NCBI GenBank assembly: GCA_025455065.1
Contig: JALONG010000058.1
Coordinates: 1 to 37,560, forward strand
DNA from: Candidatus Kapaibacterium sp.
Lineage (GTDB): Bacteria > Bacteroidota > Ignavibacteria > Kapaibacteriales > UBA4661
Direction: 5' to 3'
Length of the DNA: 37,560 bases
The notes under the pieces were generated by a model that worked only from the letters and a program-made list of their open reading frames with translations, did no database searches and was not told the DNA's origin. Positions 8,695 to 17,562 of the stretch are shown here, in pieces (the first letter of the stretch is position 1; each line of letters starts with the position of its first letter). A program made the position numbers and the translations under genes.

Positions 8695-9024
8695 TTAGTA
8701 GGGAATCGTGCGCAAGATGTGTTTTTTGAGCGGTTCGCCTTTGCGGATGTGTTCTTGCACAAGTTTTTTTGCGAGTTTGGGAGTCATTTCTTCGTACCAA
8801 ATGCCGTCGGGATAGACCATGACAATCGGGCTGCGCCTGCAAAGGTCATTACATTGCGTTTTGGTGATGTGGACGTGTTTGTGCAAGCCCTCTTCCTTGA
8901 GTTCATGTTTGAGGGTTTCCAAAACCTCCTCCGCACCGTGTTTTTTGCACGATGACCCCATACAACACAAGATGTGGCAGGCGATGTTGTCAATATGATG
9001 CGACATAAAAAATATGACGAGCAT
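8695..9024 (-). CDS. Thioredoxin-like [2Fe-2S] ferredoxin
   Basis: 109 aa. The cysteine pattern is C21-x4-C26 (CMGSSC) and C58-x3-C62 (CNDLC), followed by IVMVYPDGIWYEEMTP. This is the signature of thioredoxin-fold [2Fe-2S] ferredoxins (NuoE C-terminal/Shethna type). It probably carries single electrons in the cytoplasm; the partner is unknown. The start at 9024 overlaps the stop of the upstream glycosidase as TAATG, suggesting coupled translation. A second ATG at 9006 (MSHHIDN) would give a more usual N-terminus and cannot be excluded. Confidence 0.88.
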   Translation of the reverse strand: MLVIFFMSHHIDNIACHILCCMGSSCKKHGAEEVLETLKHELKEEGLHKHVHITKTQCNDLCRRSPIVMVYPDGIWYEEMTPKLAKKLVQEHIRKGEPLKKHILRTIPY

Positions 9025-11063
9025 TATTGTTGAATAAATTTCCCGTTGATACGGCGCTGCAAGCGTTCATTCTGCAACGTAGCACGGTAAAAATACGCCC
9101 CCGAAGCGGGAATTGAAAGCACAAAATTCTGTTCGCCACGATTTACCTGCAAACGCTGATTCAGCACAAAGCCGCCGAGCGCGTCAAACACCTCAATATC
9201 CAGCCTTCCGGGTTCAGCCACCCCAAAACCAATCTCCACAATACCATTTGCGCGGTCAGAACGAATTTTACTGATTTTGAGCGCCGTTGTGTCTTGAACA
9301 AGGCTTGGTATCAACTGTTGCGGACGTTCACGACGAACACGGATGAGCCAATCTTGTTCGGCGATTGGTATGCTTGTTGCTTGCACAGGGGCTTGCAAAT
9401 TGAGTGGTTGAAATGAATAGAGAAGAGTATCGGTGCGAGTTGTGGCATTTGAGGGCGTTATCCATTCGACAACAAACCCGCCACTGCCTTGCAGCGCCGC
9501 ACACGCAAGCGAGACGCGGCGCACATTACCGCTTGCATACATGACGAGCGCATCATTCGATGCAAGAACGCCGTAAAATGGTGTGTTTGAAGCAGGAGAA
9601 GGTTCTAATTGTGTGAGCAAATCCAAACGCGGAATCATCTTCTCCCAATGCCAATCACTCAAAAGCCGCTTCATCACACCCATTTGCGCCGCTCCGGGAA
9701 GTTTTAATGCCGAATCCACCGTAAGACGCGGGGAATGTCCTTCGGTGGGCATCGTTGCGGAGTTCCACTGAAAAATGCCGTTTGCGCCGTAGGTAATACC
9801 GACCAAGCCACCGTGAAAAATGCTCATGTATGCCGCAACGCGGATGTCATGCGCCGTTGCGCGGCGCTTCCCGCCAACAAATGAGGCTTCCAAATCACTA
9901 AAAAACGAATTGAGAATAAAATCTTCGTACGGCGGCTCTGCGTTCAAGACAGGCTTTGCGGGAATCATTTCGTAACCGCGCCGGATGATTGCCGTGCGGG
10001 TGTCCGACCAAGGCTGATGTGAGGATTGCAACATCCCGAAATCCAGCCACGATGCGGTGTTGCTGAAAAAATCGTAGGACGCGGTAAAACCTTCGGGGTG
10101 AATACTGACAAGGTGCTGTCCGCCGTCTGCTTCGCGCAGAACGTTGGCAAAGCGCTCCCAATAGGCACGGCGCTCCGGCGTGTCGTAGCGAACATCGCCG
10201 CCCGTAACCCAAACCATCTGATGCCCCGCATACCGCGCAGCAATGTACTCCGCGGCAATAAGCGCTTCGGAAAGCCGCGTTACTTTGCGCACCCAGCCTT
10301 TATCATACCCTTCCAAACCACCATTTGCCCACTGCGGCACAAGTGCCACAATCATTCCCCGTGCATTCGCCCACGTAACAATGCTATCAAATTCATCGAA
10401 AAAGCGTGGATTGATGCGGGTTCGGTCGTTGTTGAGATACATCGTCTTTCCTGAGCGGTTGCGAGAATCATCTTCCGCAAGCACAATCGGCGTGGTTTGC
10501 AGCACGTTGAAGCCCTTCGCGGCACGGTCATCCAAAAAGCGTAGAATCTCAGGCGTTGTGCCGCGCACGAACATTTCCCACGCGGTATCGCCCAACCAGA
10601 AAAACGGTGTGCCGTCGCTGTGTTCGAGTGTGCGGCGATTTGTGGAAACCCTCAAAAAACCGTGCTTTGTCAGAGGATTTTCACCGATGGAAGTGCTTGT
10701 TTGCGTAGTCACTTGAAACCTTCCCGAAACGCCATGCAAACCGCGATTGGTCGTATCACTCGCCGTGATGCGGTATTCCCACATTCCCGCAAGAGTAGGC
10801 GCAAAGCGCACGGCATACACGCTGTCACCTGCCCAAAAGCCTGTAACAGTGCGGGTTTGACCGCTTGGGCGATGAGTGAATGTTGCGCGAATTTTGACAT
10901 CCAAAAATGGATGTACATAGAGATGCAAGGAACGAAGTCGAATCTCTGTCGGGAGATGAACATGAGCTTGTGTAGAAAAGGATGTTTGTGCAAAAAGCAA
11001 GGAGTAGTGCGCTCCGCACAAAAGCACCACCGACAACATTGTGCACTTCTGAAGAAGACTCAT
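9024..11063 (-). CDS. Secreted DUF5060-DUF4038 glycoside hydrolase-like protein with C-terminal sorting domain
   Basis: 679 aa from the ATG at 11063, chosen because it opens a clear signal peptide (about 1-26, ending LLFAQ). A DUF5060 beta-sandwich follows (about 35-120; FWAGDSVYAVRFAPTLAGMW). A DUF4038 TIM-barrel (about 130-500) then shows HGFLRVSTNRR, FFWLGDTAWEM and the candidate active-site regions VTGGD (near 288) and NAEPPYED (near 373). DUF4038 includes apiosidase-like GH140 enzymes that cut plant or bacterial polysaccharide side chains; the substrate here is unknown. The last ~80 residues (RLDIEVFDALGG...GAYFYRATLQNER) look like a T9SS sorting domain. It is divergent from the GH18 gene, 243 bases apart. 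Confidence 0.85.
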   Translation of the reverse strand: MSLLQKCTMLSVVLLCGAHYSLLFAQTSFSTQAHVHLPTEIRLRSLHLYVHPFLDVKIRATFTHRPSGQTRTVTGFWAGDSVYAVRFAPTLAGMWEYRITASDTTNRGLHGVSGRFQVTTQTSTSIGENPLTKHGFLRVSTNRRTLEHSDGTPFFWLGDTAWEMFVRGTTPEILRFLDDRAAKGFNVLQTTPIVLAEDDSRNRSGKTMYLNNDRTRINPRFFDEFDSIVTWANARGMIVALVPQWANGGLEGYDKGWVRKVTRLSEALIAAEYIAARYAGHQMVWVTGGDVRYDTPERRAYWERFANVLREADGGQHLVSIHPEGFTASYDFFSNTASWLDFGMLQSSHQPWSDTRTAIIRRGYEMIPAKPVLNAEPPYEDFILNSFFSDLEASFVGGKRRATAHDIRVAAYMSIFHGGLVGITYGANGIFQWNSATMPTEGHSPRLTVDSALKLPGAAQMGVMKRLLSDWHWEKMIPRLDLLTQLEPSPASNTPFYGVLASNDALVMYASGNVRRVSLACAALQGSGGFVVEWITPSNATTRTDTLLYSFQPLNLQAPVQATSIPIAEQDWLIRVRRERPQQLIPSLVQDTTALKISKIRSDRANGIVEIGFGVAEPGRLDIEVFDALGGFVLNQRLQVNRGEQNFVLSIPASGAYFYRATLQNERLQRRINGKFIQQ

Positions 11064-11306
11064 AAAACTCGAAGAAAATTGAACAGCCGCATCAATGGAA
11101 GGATTCTTTGATTGCCGCAAATCTACGCAATCGCAGGAATTTTTATGACAAAAAACATCCAAGCGTGATAAAACCTTGAGTTCAAAAACCTTGTGCCGGG
11201 CGCTACACGATGACAAAATTCTTTCTCCATTCTTGCGAGGAGTTTGGCGAAATGGTATTTTGGAGAATTATTTGTTGTTTTTCTTCACGATAGTTATGAG
11301 AACATC

Positions 11307-12356
11307 ATGCGCAGTTACTTTTCCTTCCTAGTTGCACTTGTCGTCGTGTTTGCTCATTTGCCATTGTCCGCTCAACAAACAGGCGAGCGCATTTTCTACA
11401 CCGACGGCGGCGAAGATTCGCAGCGCAGTTTCGAGCGCTATGCGCAGTACATTGACATCGTTGGTCCGCAGTGCCTCAAAGTGGATGAAGACGGCATCGT
11501 CTGGGGTGGCGTGGACAAACGTATGAAAGATATTGCAAAAAAATACGGTGTGAAAATTATGCCGTTGTTGGTCAATCCCGGGTTTAATCAAGAAATGCTG
11601 CACAAAGTTTTAACCTCCCGCGAAGCGCAAGAACGCTGCGTTTCCACGCTGTTGGAACTGTGCAAAAAAGAAGGCTGGTATGGTATTCAGTACGATTTTG
11701 AAAACATTCATATTTCCGACAAAGCAGCATTTACGGCATTTTTCAAACTTGCGGCGGATTCGTTGAAAAAATACGGTTTTTCCATTAGTATTGCGGTAGT
11801 TCCAAGAGCGAGTGATTATGCGGGTGAGGGCGATTATCAAAAATGGATGTATGAGTATTGGCGCGGCGGCTATGACTACAAAGCACTCGGCGCAATCGCC
11901 GATTTTATTTCGTTTATGAGCTACGACCAGCACACACGCCGCACTACGCCGGGTCCGGTGGCGGGTTATACGTGGATGGAACGCTGCTTGAATTATATTT
12001 TGCAACAAGTTCCTAAAGAAAAGATTTCACTGGGTCTGGCGCTCTATTCCGACTATTGGTATCCGTCCTTCACCAACCCGCAAACCGTCAATGCGTGGGG
12101 ACGTGCGCTCAAATATACCGATGCCATTGGCATTATGGAAAGCGCCGGAGGCAAGCAGGAATGGCACGAGCGGGATAAAATGTACGTTTCGGTTTTTGAA
12201 CGCGATGAAATTTACGAACACATTTATTTCGAGGATGCACGCTCCTTCCAAGCACGATTGGAGCTTGTGAAGAAGTACAATTTACGAGGAATTTCCTGCT
12301 GGCGTTTGGGGCAGGAGGACCCCGCAATTTTCAAGGCACTTCCGGCGCGGAAGTAA
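11307..12356 (+). CDS. Secreted glycoside hydrolase family 18 protein
   Basis: 349 aa from the ATG at 11307, which opens a signal peptide (residues 1-22, LPLSAQQ). The GH18 barrel shows the active-site strand GWYGIQYDFEN, with D130 and the catalytic acid E132 (DxE end of the DxxDxDxE motif). FISFMSYDQH (the YD after the M of strand beta-6) and a late W in GISCWRLGQED also fit. The family cleaves beta-1,4-linked N-acetylglucosamine chains; this single-domain form resembles chitobiase/YaaH-like members, which may act on peptidoglycan or chitin fragments. There is no carbohydrate-binding or sorting domain. Its stop codon runs into the repeat element at 12356. Confidence 0.88.
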   Translation: MRSYFSFLVALVVVFAHLPLSAQQTGERIFYTDGGEDSQRSFERYAQYIDIVGPQCLKVDEDGIVWGGVDKRMKDIAKKYGVKIMPLLVNPGFNQEMLHKVLTSREAQERCVSTLLELCKKEGWYGIQYDFENIHISDKAAFTAFFKLAADSLKKYGFSISIAVVPRASDYAGEGDYQKWMYEYWRGGYDYKALGAIADFISFMSYDQHTRRTTPGPVAGYTWMERCLNYILQQVPKEKISLGLALYSDYWYPSFTNPQTVNAWGRALKYTDAIGIMESAGGKQEWHERDKMYVSVFERDEIYEHIYFEDARSFQARLELVKKYNLRGISCWRLGQEDPAIFKALPARK

Positions 12357-12492
12357 TACCAATTTACGTTGAGGATTGTGCATTGTTTTTTTAATGCTTT
12401 TCTCTGGAAACAGCATAAATACTCGCACAGACAAGAATATCTGTGCCACTGAAGCCGGATTTTTTTGCACAGTTATCAACTCAAATTGGTAT
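12356..12492. mobile_element. 137-bp MITE-like element, copy 1
   Basis: The ends ATACCAATTT (12356-12365) and AAATTGGTAT (12483-12492) are perfect inverted repeats, and the similarity extends imperfectly to about 27 bp (through GTGCA). Inside is a short hairpin (CACAGA...TCTGTG) near 12431-12450. Bases 12397-12492 recur in opposite orientation at 22615-22710 with one mismatch in 96. The CACAGACAAGAAT-type core resembles palindromic repeats I remember from many environmental genomes. Confidence 0.7.
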
Positions 12493-12533
12493 AAGCAATA
12501 GCTGCAAAAACAATCGTCTTTTGACGCAAAATA

Positions 12534-12582
12534 AACAAGGCTCTTAATTCCTGCAACATCGCATGAAATCAAGAGCCTTGTT
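12534..12582. terminator. Candidate hairpin at the end of the permease-peptidase gene
   Basis: AACAAGGCTCTT (12534-12545) and AAGAGCCTTGTT (12571-12582) form a perfect 12-bp stem with a 25-base loop, 17 bases past the stop of the minus-strand gene. There is no strong T-run. It is a possible terminator or mRNA end-stabilising hairpin for both converging genes. Confidence 0.45.
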
Positions 12583-12598
12583 CACTTTTCGGGGCTAC

Positions 12599-15500
12599 TT
12601 ACTTTATTTCGAGTGCTTTTTCAATTTCCACATCCTTCAGATTATCTGACGGCTTCCGGTCGAGAAGTTTGCTCTGGGGGTCGAATCCGGCTTTTTTCGG
12701 CTCGCCGCGCACAAGCAGCGTTATCGTCTGTTCACCGCGCTTGATTTGATGCCGTTCCGTGAGCAAGAGCGTGTCGCGGTCTTTGCCGTCCTTACCTTTG
12801 GTTTTGCCGAAAACGCCAATATCTACCCAATCGTTGAGCGGCGCAGGCTTTTCGTTGCCAACGCTGTCAGCGCGAACTTTGTCGCAATTCAGTGTGAGAG
12901 CAAGACTGTATGTGCCGTTGCCTTGCGGCTTGGCGACTGCTTTCACAGCACGATTGTTGTACAGCGTAATCGTTTCAAAAAGGTCGGTGATGAGGTATTG
13001 CAAAGAATCCGGCACCGCAGGGCGCAGGGCGCTGACAAATTCCTCGCACGTCGTGAAAGGTGCTTCTTGAAAACGTACTTTTTCCACGTAGCTCTTGAGC
13101 GCAGCATTTAAGCGCTCTTCGCCAATATAGTCACGCAGCGAATACATCACGAGCGAGCCTTTGTTGTAGTGAATATGCTGGTCACTGAGAGCAATTTTTG
13201 CAAGGGGACGTTCCTGCGTTGCAAAGCCGCGTCCCGACAAGTAATCGTCCAATTCATACTTCAAAAAACGCCGCATTTTCTCTTGCCCATATTCTTTCTC
13301 CATGACCATGAGCGCCGAATACTGCGCCATTGTCTCGGACATTACTTGCGAACCTTCCACAAAGCCGCCTATAACCTGATGCCCCCACCATTGGTGCGCC
13401 ACTTCGTGCGCCGTCACGTAAAAGGGATAGTTAATGTCATCTTCCTCATCCTTCACCCGTGCGATAAAACCGATACTTTCCGAGTAGGGAACGGTATTCG
13501 GGAAAGACTGCGCGAAGGACGCAAAGCGCGGAAATTCGATGATGCGAAGTTGTTTGTGCTGGTAAGGACCAAAGTTTTTCGAGTAATATGCCAGTGCTTT
13601 TTTCGTTGCGTTAATCATCGTCAAAACGTTGTATTCATGCGCTTTGTGGTAGAATACTTCGATTGCGACGGGGCGCTGCTGTAAAGAATCGTACCACACA
13701 TCGCGCTTCACTTCAAAACGCCCCGAAATCAGCGCGAAAAAGTGCGCCATTTTGGAATCCATCGTGTAGCGGAAGTATTTGCGCCCATTCTGCTCCCACG
13801 TTTTTTGCAAATAGCCGGGTGCAATGGCGATTTGGTCGGGCGAGGTGCTGAGAGTAGCTTCAAAGCTCACCCAATCGGCATCGCGGGTGAAAAGATTCCG
13901 ATTGCGATAAAACGCCTCTGAAGCAGCAGGAAGACCTTCGGGGCGCGGCGGCAAGCCGTATTTTTTGCGTTCGTCTTTGTCGGTCATCTCACTACCGGGT
14001 TCATAGCCGATGGACGGGAAATACGCATCATTGCTGACAAACGTGCCGTTTTTCGCAATGCGTACATTTTCGCCGCCAGACTCGCTCTCCGAAAAGCCGC
14101 GTGACTGCACGGTTGTCGTGAAGTTCATCGTCAAAGTATCACCGGGCTGAAGCGGCACGGCAAATCTGTAAATGCTGTAACCAAGCCGTTTGTCGGCAAG
14201 TTTCACCGACGCAGCACGAGAAAACGCCAGCGTGATTTCGCGGGACTTAAATTCGTTGGTGTAATTAACGTGAATTTCTTGAATCGCTGACTGTGACTTG
14301 TTTTGCAGCGTATATTGTCCACGAATGACCAGATTACGCGCTTCGGGAAAAATATCTGCTTCAATGCGAACATCGGTAACTTTCGGCTGCGGCAGACGCT
14401 CATATTTCTTGAAATTTTTCTCGTAATCCACCTGCAAGAGCGTTGTTTCCTTCTCGGTGCGATAGGTATTCAGAACGTTGTTGTTGTAGAAAATCCAACC
14501 GCCTGTTCCGGCAAATATAAGTGCGCTACATCCGATAAATGCTCCAACGCGAGATGTGAAGCGGCTTTTGAGCAAGGCAAAACGTGTTGCCCAATCGTGT
14601 TCCGTGCCGCGCATCCAAAGCAGATAGGTTGCGCCCGCCAACAGCAGCGAAAACGCACCCCAATAGAGTTTATACCAGAAAAACGGTGCGAGAAAATGTC
14701 CATACTCGTTCATGTCGGAGTAGGTAATTCCGGGGTCAGAGCCGAATTTCCAGAGATTATGTTCAATACCTAACCGCGAGGAAAAACTCATGCCCAGATA
14801 GTAGATACCAATCACCACATAACCGACGTATTTGTTATTGGCAACCGTATGCACAAAGAGCGCCAAAGCAGCAATCATCACAAATTCGAGGAATCGCAGC
14901 CCGAAAATTTCCTTTACATACAAACCAACCTCGAAGTTCGTGTAGCCGCTAAAGGCTTGCGTCATCATGCCAATCGGAATGAGCGCCGCGCAAAAGAGGG
15001 CGATTACGATAGTCAGCGCCGCAAGTTTCGCCACAAACAGCACCCACGTTGGCACTGGAAGCGTGTCGGTGATATTGTCCACCTTCATTTCACGCTCGTG
15101 GAAAACCAAATCTCCCGCATAGTACGTGATGATGTACAGCAGATACAGCGCAAGGCTGCCAATCAAGATTTCAAGCACGTTGTAGGTTACGGGATAGGTT
15201 TCTGTGCCATAGATAGAACCGACATTCCGCAGCAAAATGAACAGAAACACCGCCATCCCGATAATAATGCCCAAAAAGGACTTCTCGCGCACAATCCCGC
15301 GCACATAGACCTGCACAAACGTCGAAAAGACGCGCCAGACCGAACCGGAGGAAAAATCGCGTGTTGCGTGAGGAAGATTGAGCGTGAAAATACTGCCTTC
15401 GGGAGCGCTTGTTTCCTGCTTTTTCTGCTTGTCCGGCACGACGTGTTGGAATTTGAAACGGTTGTAGGCAAATGCCGCAAATGCCGCACCCACAGCCAGC

Positions 15501-16270
15501 CACAGGGCGCGATTCGCCAGCACCGTGCCGACAAGCGGTAAGAGCGTGGTGTTGCGTTCCACAGCCGTCCAATAGCGCGTCGCAATGCCGTAGGTAATAA
15601 GTCCGAAAGGGTCGAGAAGCGAAGCGATGGTTTGATTTTCAAGGTCACTGACAAGATTTGTCGCCAATAAGTATCCCAGCAGCATAAATGTTGCTAAGTA
15701 GTTAGCAGAATTTGCCTTGCGCGTAAGCGAACTAACCATAAAAAACACACCGCCCGTAAATAAAATATTCGGCAGCGTGAAGCACAAAAGCGGGTGCAGA
15801 TAAAACATGATATTGACCGGACCGACTTTTTCCGGCTTGAGAAAATTCGGAATCAGCGTTGGAAAGAGCAGCCCCAGCGAACATCCGAACATAATCACCA
15901 GCACAATCAGCGTTACTGCGGCAAAGCGCCCACCCAAATAGCCCGTTTTGCTAATTGGCGAGGTGTAAAACAGCGAGTGCGTATTGTTCTCGAAATCCCG
16001 TTGCACAGAGGTAGAATAAAGCGCCGAAATAATGCTCAAGCCCATCAGTGATGTCAGCAAAATCGTGGCAAAAGCAATCGGCGTAGCGGCATTCACATAC
16101 ACGATACCACCACTGTTCATGCCGCCCAGCGAGACGTTGATGTCCGCAAAGCCGCCTCCGGCAAAGGAAGTAATGAGCGCACCAAAAAGAAACATCATCC
16201 CGAAATACACCCACGTCACGGGGCGAGCGAGATTGTAGCGAATTTCATAGCGAAAAAATTCCATGAACAT
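12599..16270 (-). CDS. ABC-2 type permease fused to M1 aminopeptidase
   Basis: 1223 aa from the ATG at 16270, which has AAAGGAG 10 bases upstream. The N-terminal ~620 residues hold two sets of transmembrane helices (starting YEIRYNLARPVTWVYFGMMF; a second set after IVREKSFLGIIIGM). The C-terminal ~570 residues are an extracytoplasmic M1 metallopeptidase domain with zinc site HEVAH (955-959) followed by WWGHQV and a downstream Glu in SETMAQY (about 979). The Glu is 19 residues from the second His; classical M1 enzymes have 18. Such permease-peptidase fusions with a separate ATPase are common in Bacteroidota; the transported substrate is not known. The ATPase gene lies 22 bases upstream. Confidence 0.9.
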   Translation of the reverse strand: MFMEFFRYEIRYNLARPVTWVYFGMMFLFGALITSFAGGGFADINVSLGGMNSGGIVYVNAATPIAFATILLTSLMGLSIISALYSTSVQRDFENNTHSLFYTSPISKTGYLGGRFAAVTLIVLVIMFGCSLGLLFPTLIPNFLKPEKVGPVNIMFYLHPLLCFTLPNILFTGGVFFMVSSLTRKANSANYLATFMLLGYLLATNLVSDLENQTIASLLDPFGLITYGIATRYWTAVERNTTLLPLVGTVLANRALWLAVGAAFAAFAYNRFKFQHVVPDKQKKQETSAPEGSIFTLNLPHATRDFSSGSVWRVFSTFVQVYVRGIVREKSFLGIIIGMAVFLFILLRNVGSIYGTETYPVTYNVLEILIGSLALYLLYIITYYAGDLVFHEREMKVDNITDTLPVPTWVLFVAKLAALTIVIALFCAALIPIGMMTQAFSGYTNFEVGLYVKEIFGLRFLEFVMIAALALFVHTVANNKYVGYVVIGIYYLGMSFSSRLGIEHNLWKFGSDPGITYSDMNEYGHFLAPFFWYKLYWGAFSLLLAGATYLLWMRGTEHDWATRFALLKSRFTSRVGAFIGCSALIFAGTGGWIFYNNNVLNTYRTEKETTLLQVDYEKNFKKYERLPQPKVTDVRIEADIFPEARNLVIRGQYTLQNKSQSAIQEIHVNYTNEFKSREITLAFSRAASVKLADKRLGYSIYRFAVPLQPGDTLTMNFTTTVQSRGFSESESGGENVRIAKNGTFVSNDAYFPSIGYEPGSEMTDKDERKKYGLPPRPEGLPAASEAFYRNRNLFTRDADWVSFEATLSTSPDQIAIAPGYLQKTWEQNGRKYFRYTMDSKMAHFFALISGRFEVKRDVWYDSLQQRPVAIEVFYHKAHEYNVLTMINATKKALAYYSKNFGPYQHKQLRIIEFPRFASFAQSFPNTVPYSESIGFIARVKDEEDDINYPFYVTAHEVAHQWWGHQVIGGFVEGSQVMSETMAQYSALMVMEKEYGQEKMRRFLKYELDDYLSGRGFATQERPLAKIALSDQHIHYNKGSLVMYSLRDYIGEERLNAALKSYVEKVRFQEAPFTTCEEFVSALRPAVPDSLQYLITDLFETITLYNNRAVKAVAKPQGNGTYSLALTLNCDKVRADSVGNEKPAPLNDWVDIGVFGKTKGKDGKDRDTLLLTERHQIKRGEQTITLLVRGEPKKAGFDPQSKLLDRKPSDNLKDVEIEKALEIK

Positions 16271-16292
16271 AGCGTATTTGCTCCTTTCGTGC

Positions 16293-17204
16293 TTATGCAG
16301 CCGCTTCTTCGCGGGCATTGATAGTGGAGAAATACACATCTTCCAAATCCGGCTCCACTTCCGCGAAACCATCTTCGGGCTGCACGTCGGAAAGCACGTG
16401 AATAAGCGTTTTTCCAAGCACGAGGCGGTTAGAAATCACGTGGAATCGCGCTTGATAATCTTGAAGCGAGTGTTTGTCAATGGTTTTTTTCCAGATAGAC
16501 CCGCGCAGCGATTCCATCGCAAATTGCGGGTCGCCTTGGAGCAAGATTTCGCCCTTGTTAATGATTGCCATATTACTGCACAGTTCGCTCACATCCTCGA
16601 CGATGTGCGTGGAAAGAATAACGATGCTCTTTTCGCCAACTTCCGCCAACACGTTATGAAAACGGTTGCGCTCTGCGGGGTCAAGCCCTGCTGTGGGTTC
16701 GTCCACGATAATCAATTTCGGATTACCCAAAAGTGCAACGGCAATGCCAAATCGCTGGCGCATACCGCCCGAAAACCCGCCCAGATTCTTCTTCCGTGCG
16801 TCCCAAAGATTGGTCATATTCAGCAAATATTCAACCGTTTCTTTACGCTCTTTTGCGTTGCTCAGACCTTTGAGCGCAGCAAAATGGTTCAACATCTCTT
16901 CTGCCGCCACTTTCGGATAGACGCCAAACTCTTGCGGCAAGTATCCAAGCGTTCTTCGGACGGCATCTTTGTCCGTGAGGACGTTGATTGTGCCGTCGTC
17001 AGTTGTGCTATCGCCTGTGATGAGCGTTGCCGAACCGCTATCAGCTTCCTGAAGCGTGGCGAGAGTGCGCATAAGCGAGGATTTCCCTGCGCCGTTCGGT
17101 CCCAAAAGCCCGAACATTCCTTGTCCCAAGGTCAGCGAAACGCCCTTCAGCGCTTGTGTTCCATTGGGATATGTTTTGGTAAGGTTGTCAATACGGAGTT
17201 CCAT
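16293..17204 (-). CDS. ABC transporter ATP-binding protein
   Basis: 303 aa from the ATG at 17204 (MELRIDNLTKTYPNG). The nucleotide-binding domain is complete: Walker A GPNGAGKSS (35-43), Q-loop in LGYLPQEFGVYP, signature FSGGMRQR, Walker B LIIVDEPTAGLDP and the switch His in LSTHIVEDV. It belongs to the ABC-2 exporter (CcmA-like) class. A ~80-residue C-terminal extension follows. It should drive the permease-peptidase fusion encoded next. The frame is open upstream of 17204, but that sequence is a repeat-rich non-coding region. Confidence 0.93.
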   Translation of the reverse strand: MELRIDNLTKTYPNGTQALKGVSLTLGQGMFGLLGPNGAGKSSLMRTLATLQEADSGSATLITGDSTTDDGTINVLTDKDAVRRTLGYLPQEFGVYPKVAAEEMLNHFAALKGLSNAKERKETVEYLLNMTNLWDARKKNLGGFSGGMRQRFGIAVALLGNPKLIIVDEPTAGLDPAERNRFHNVLAEVGEKSIVILSTHIVEDVSELCSNMAIINKGEILLQGDPQFAMESLRGSIWKKTIDKHSLQDYQARFHVISNRLVLGKTLIHVLSDVQPEDGFAEVEPDLEDVYFSTINAREEAAA

Positions 17205-17562
17205 AGACAAAACAACATTAATTGAAAATTTGGTGAACTGAATTTGCGTGTGATAATGTCCACGAATCGCACGAATCCTCACGAATGAACATATCAAGGA
17301 GATTCGTTCAGATGAATTTCGTGCTGATTCGTGAAATTCGTGGACGATGTTTTCTGAGAATTGAATGGCTTGCGGATGATAAAAAGTAAAGGACAAGCAC
17401 ACAAAAACAAGACGCGAAAAGTGCAAAAGTGTTGCAAAAAATTCACCGTTCGCTGCGTCATAATTGGGTTCTTTTGTGCCACATATTGCTTTGTTTAGCG
17501 AAAGGTTGTAGATTGCATTGTTTCTTTTTCACCCAACTGTATCACCTGACTTTGTAGATTTC
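17205..17562. other. Divergent intergenic region, ABC operon / hisC
   Basis: About 360 bases between the starts of the ABC ATPase and hisC. It holds an inverted repeat (17257-17345) but no gene I recognise. The frames open on both strands lack start sites or family features. Confidence 0.5.
17257..17345. repeat. Inverted repeat built from ATTCGTG units
   Basis: TGTCCACGAATCGCACGAATC (17257-17277) pairs with GATTCGTGAAATTCGTGGAC (17326-17345) with two mismatches. Additional CACGAAT/ATTCGT words lie between. ATTCGTGG-type repeats often occur as dispersed intergenic repeats; here they lie 53 bases before the ABC ATPase start, so a regulatory role is also possible. Confidence 0.6.

Noticed and set aside
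17257-17345. Intrinsic terminator before hisC
   Set aside because: The loop is ~48 bases, there is no T-run, and it lies between divergent starts, so a terminator makes little sense.
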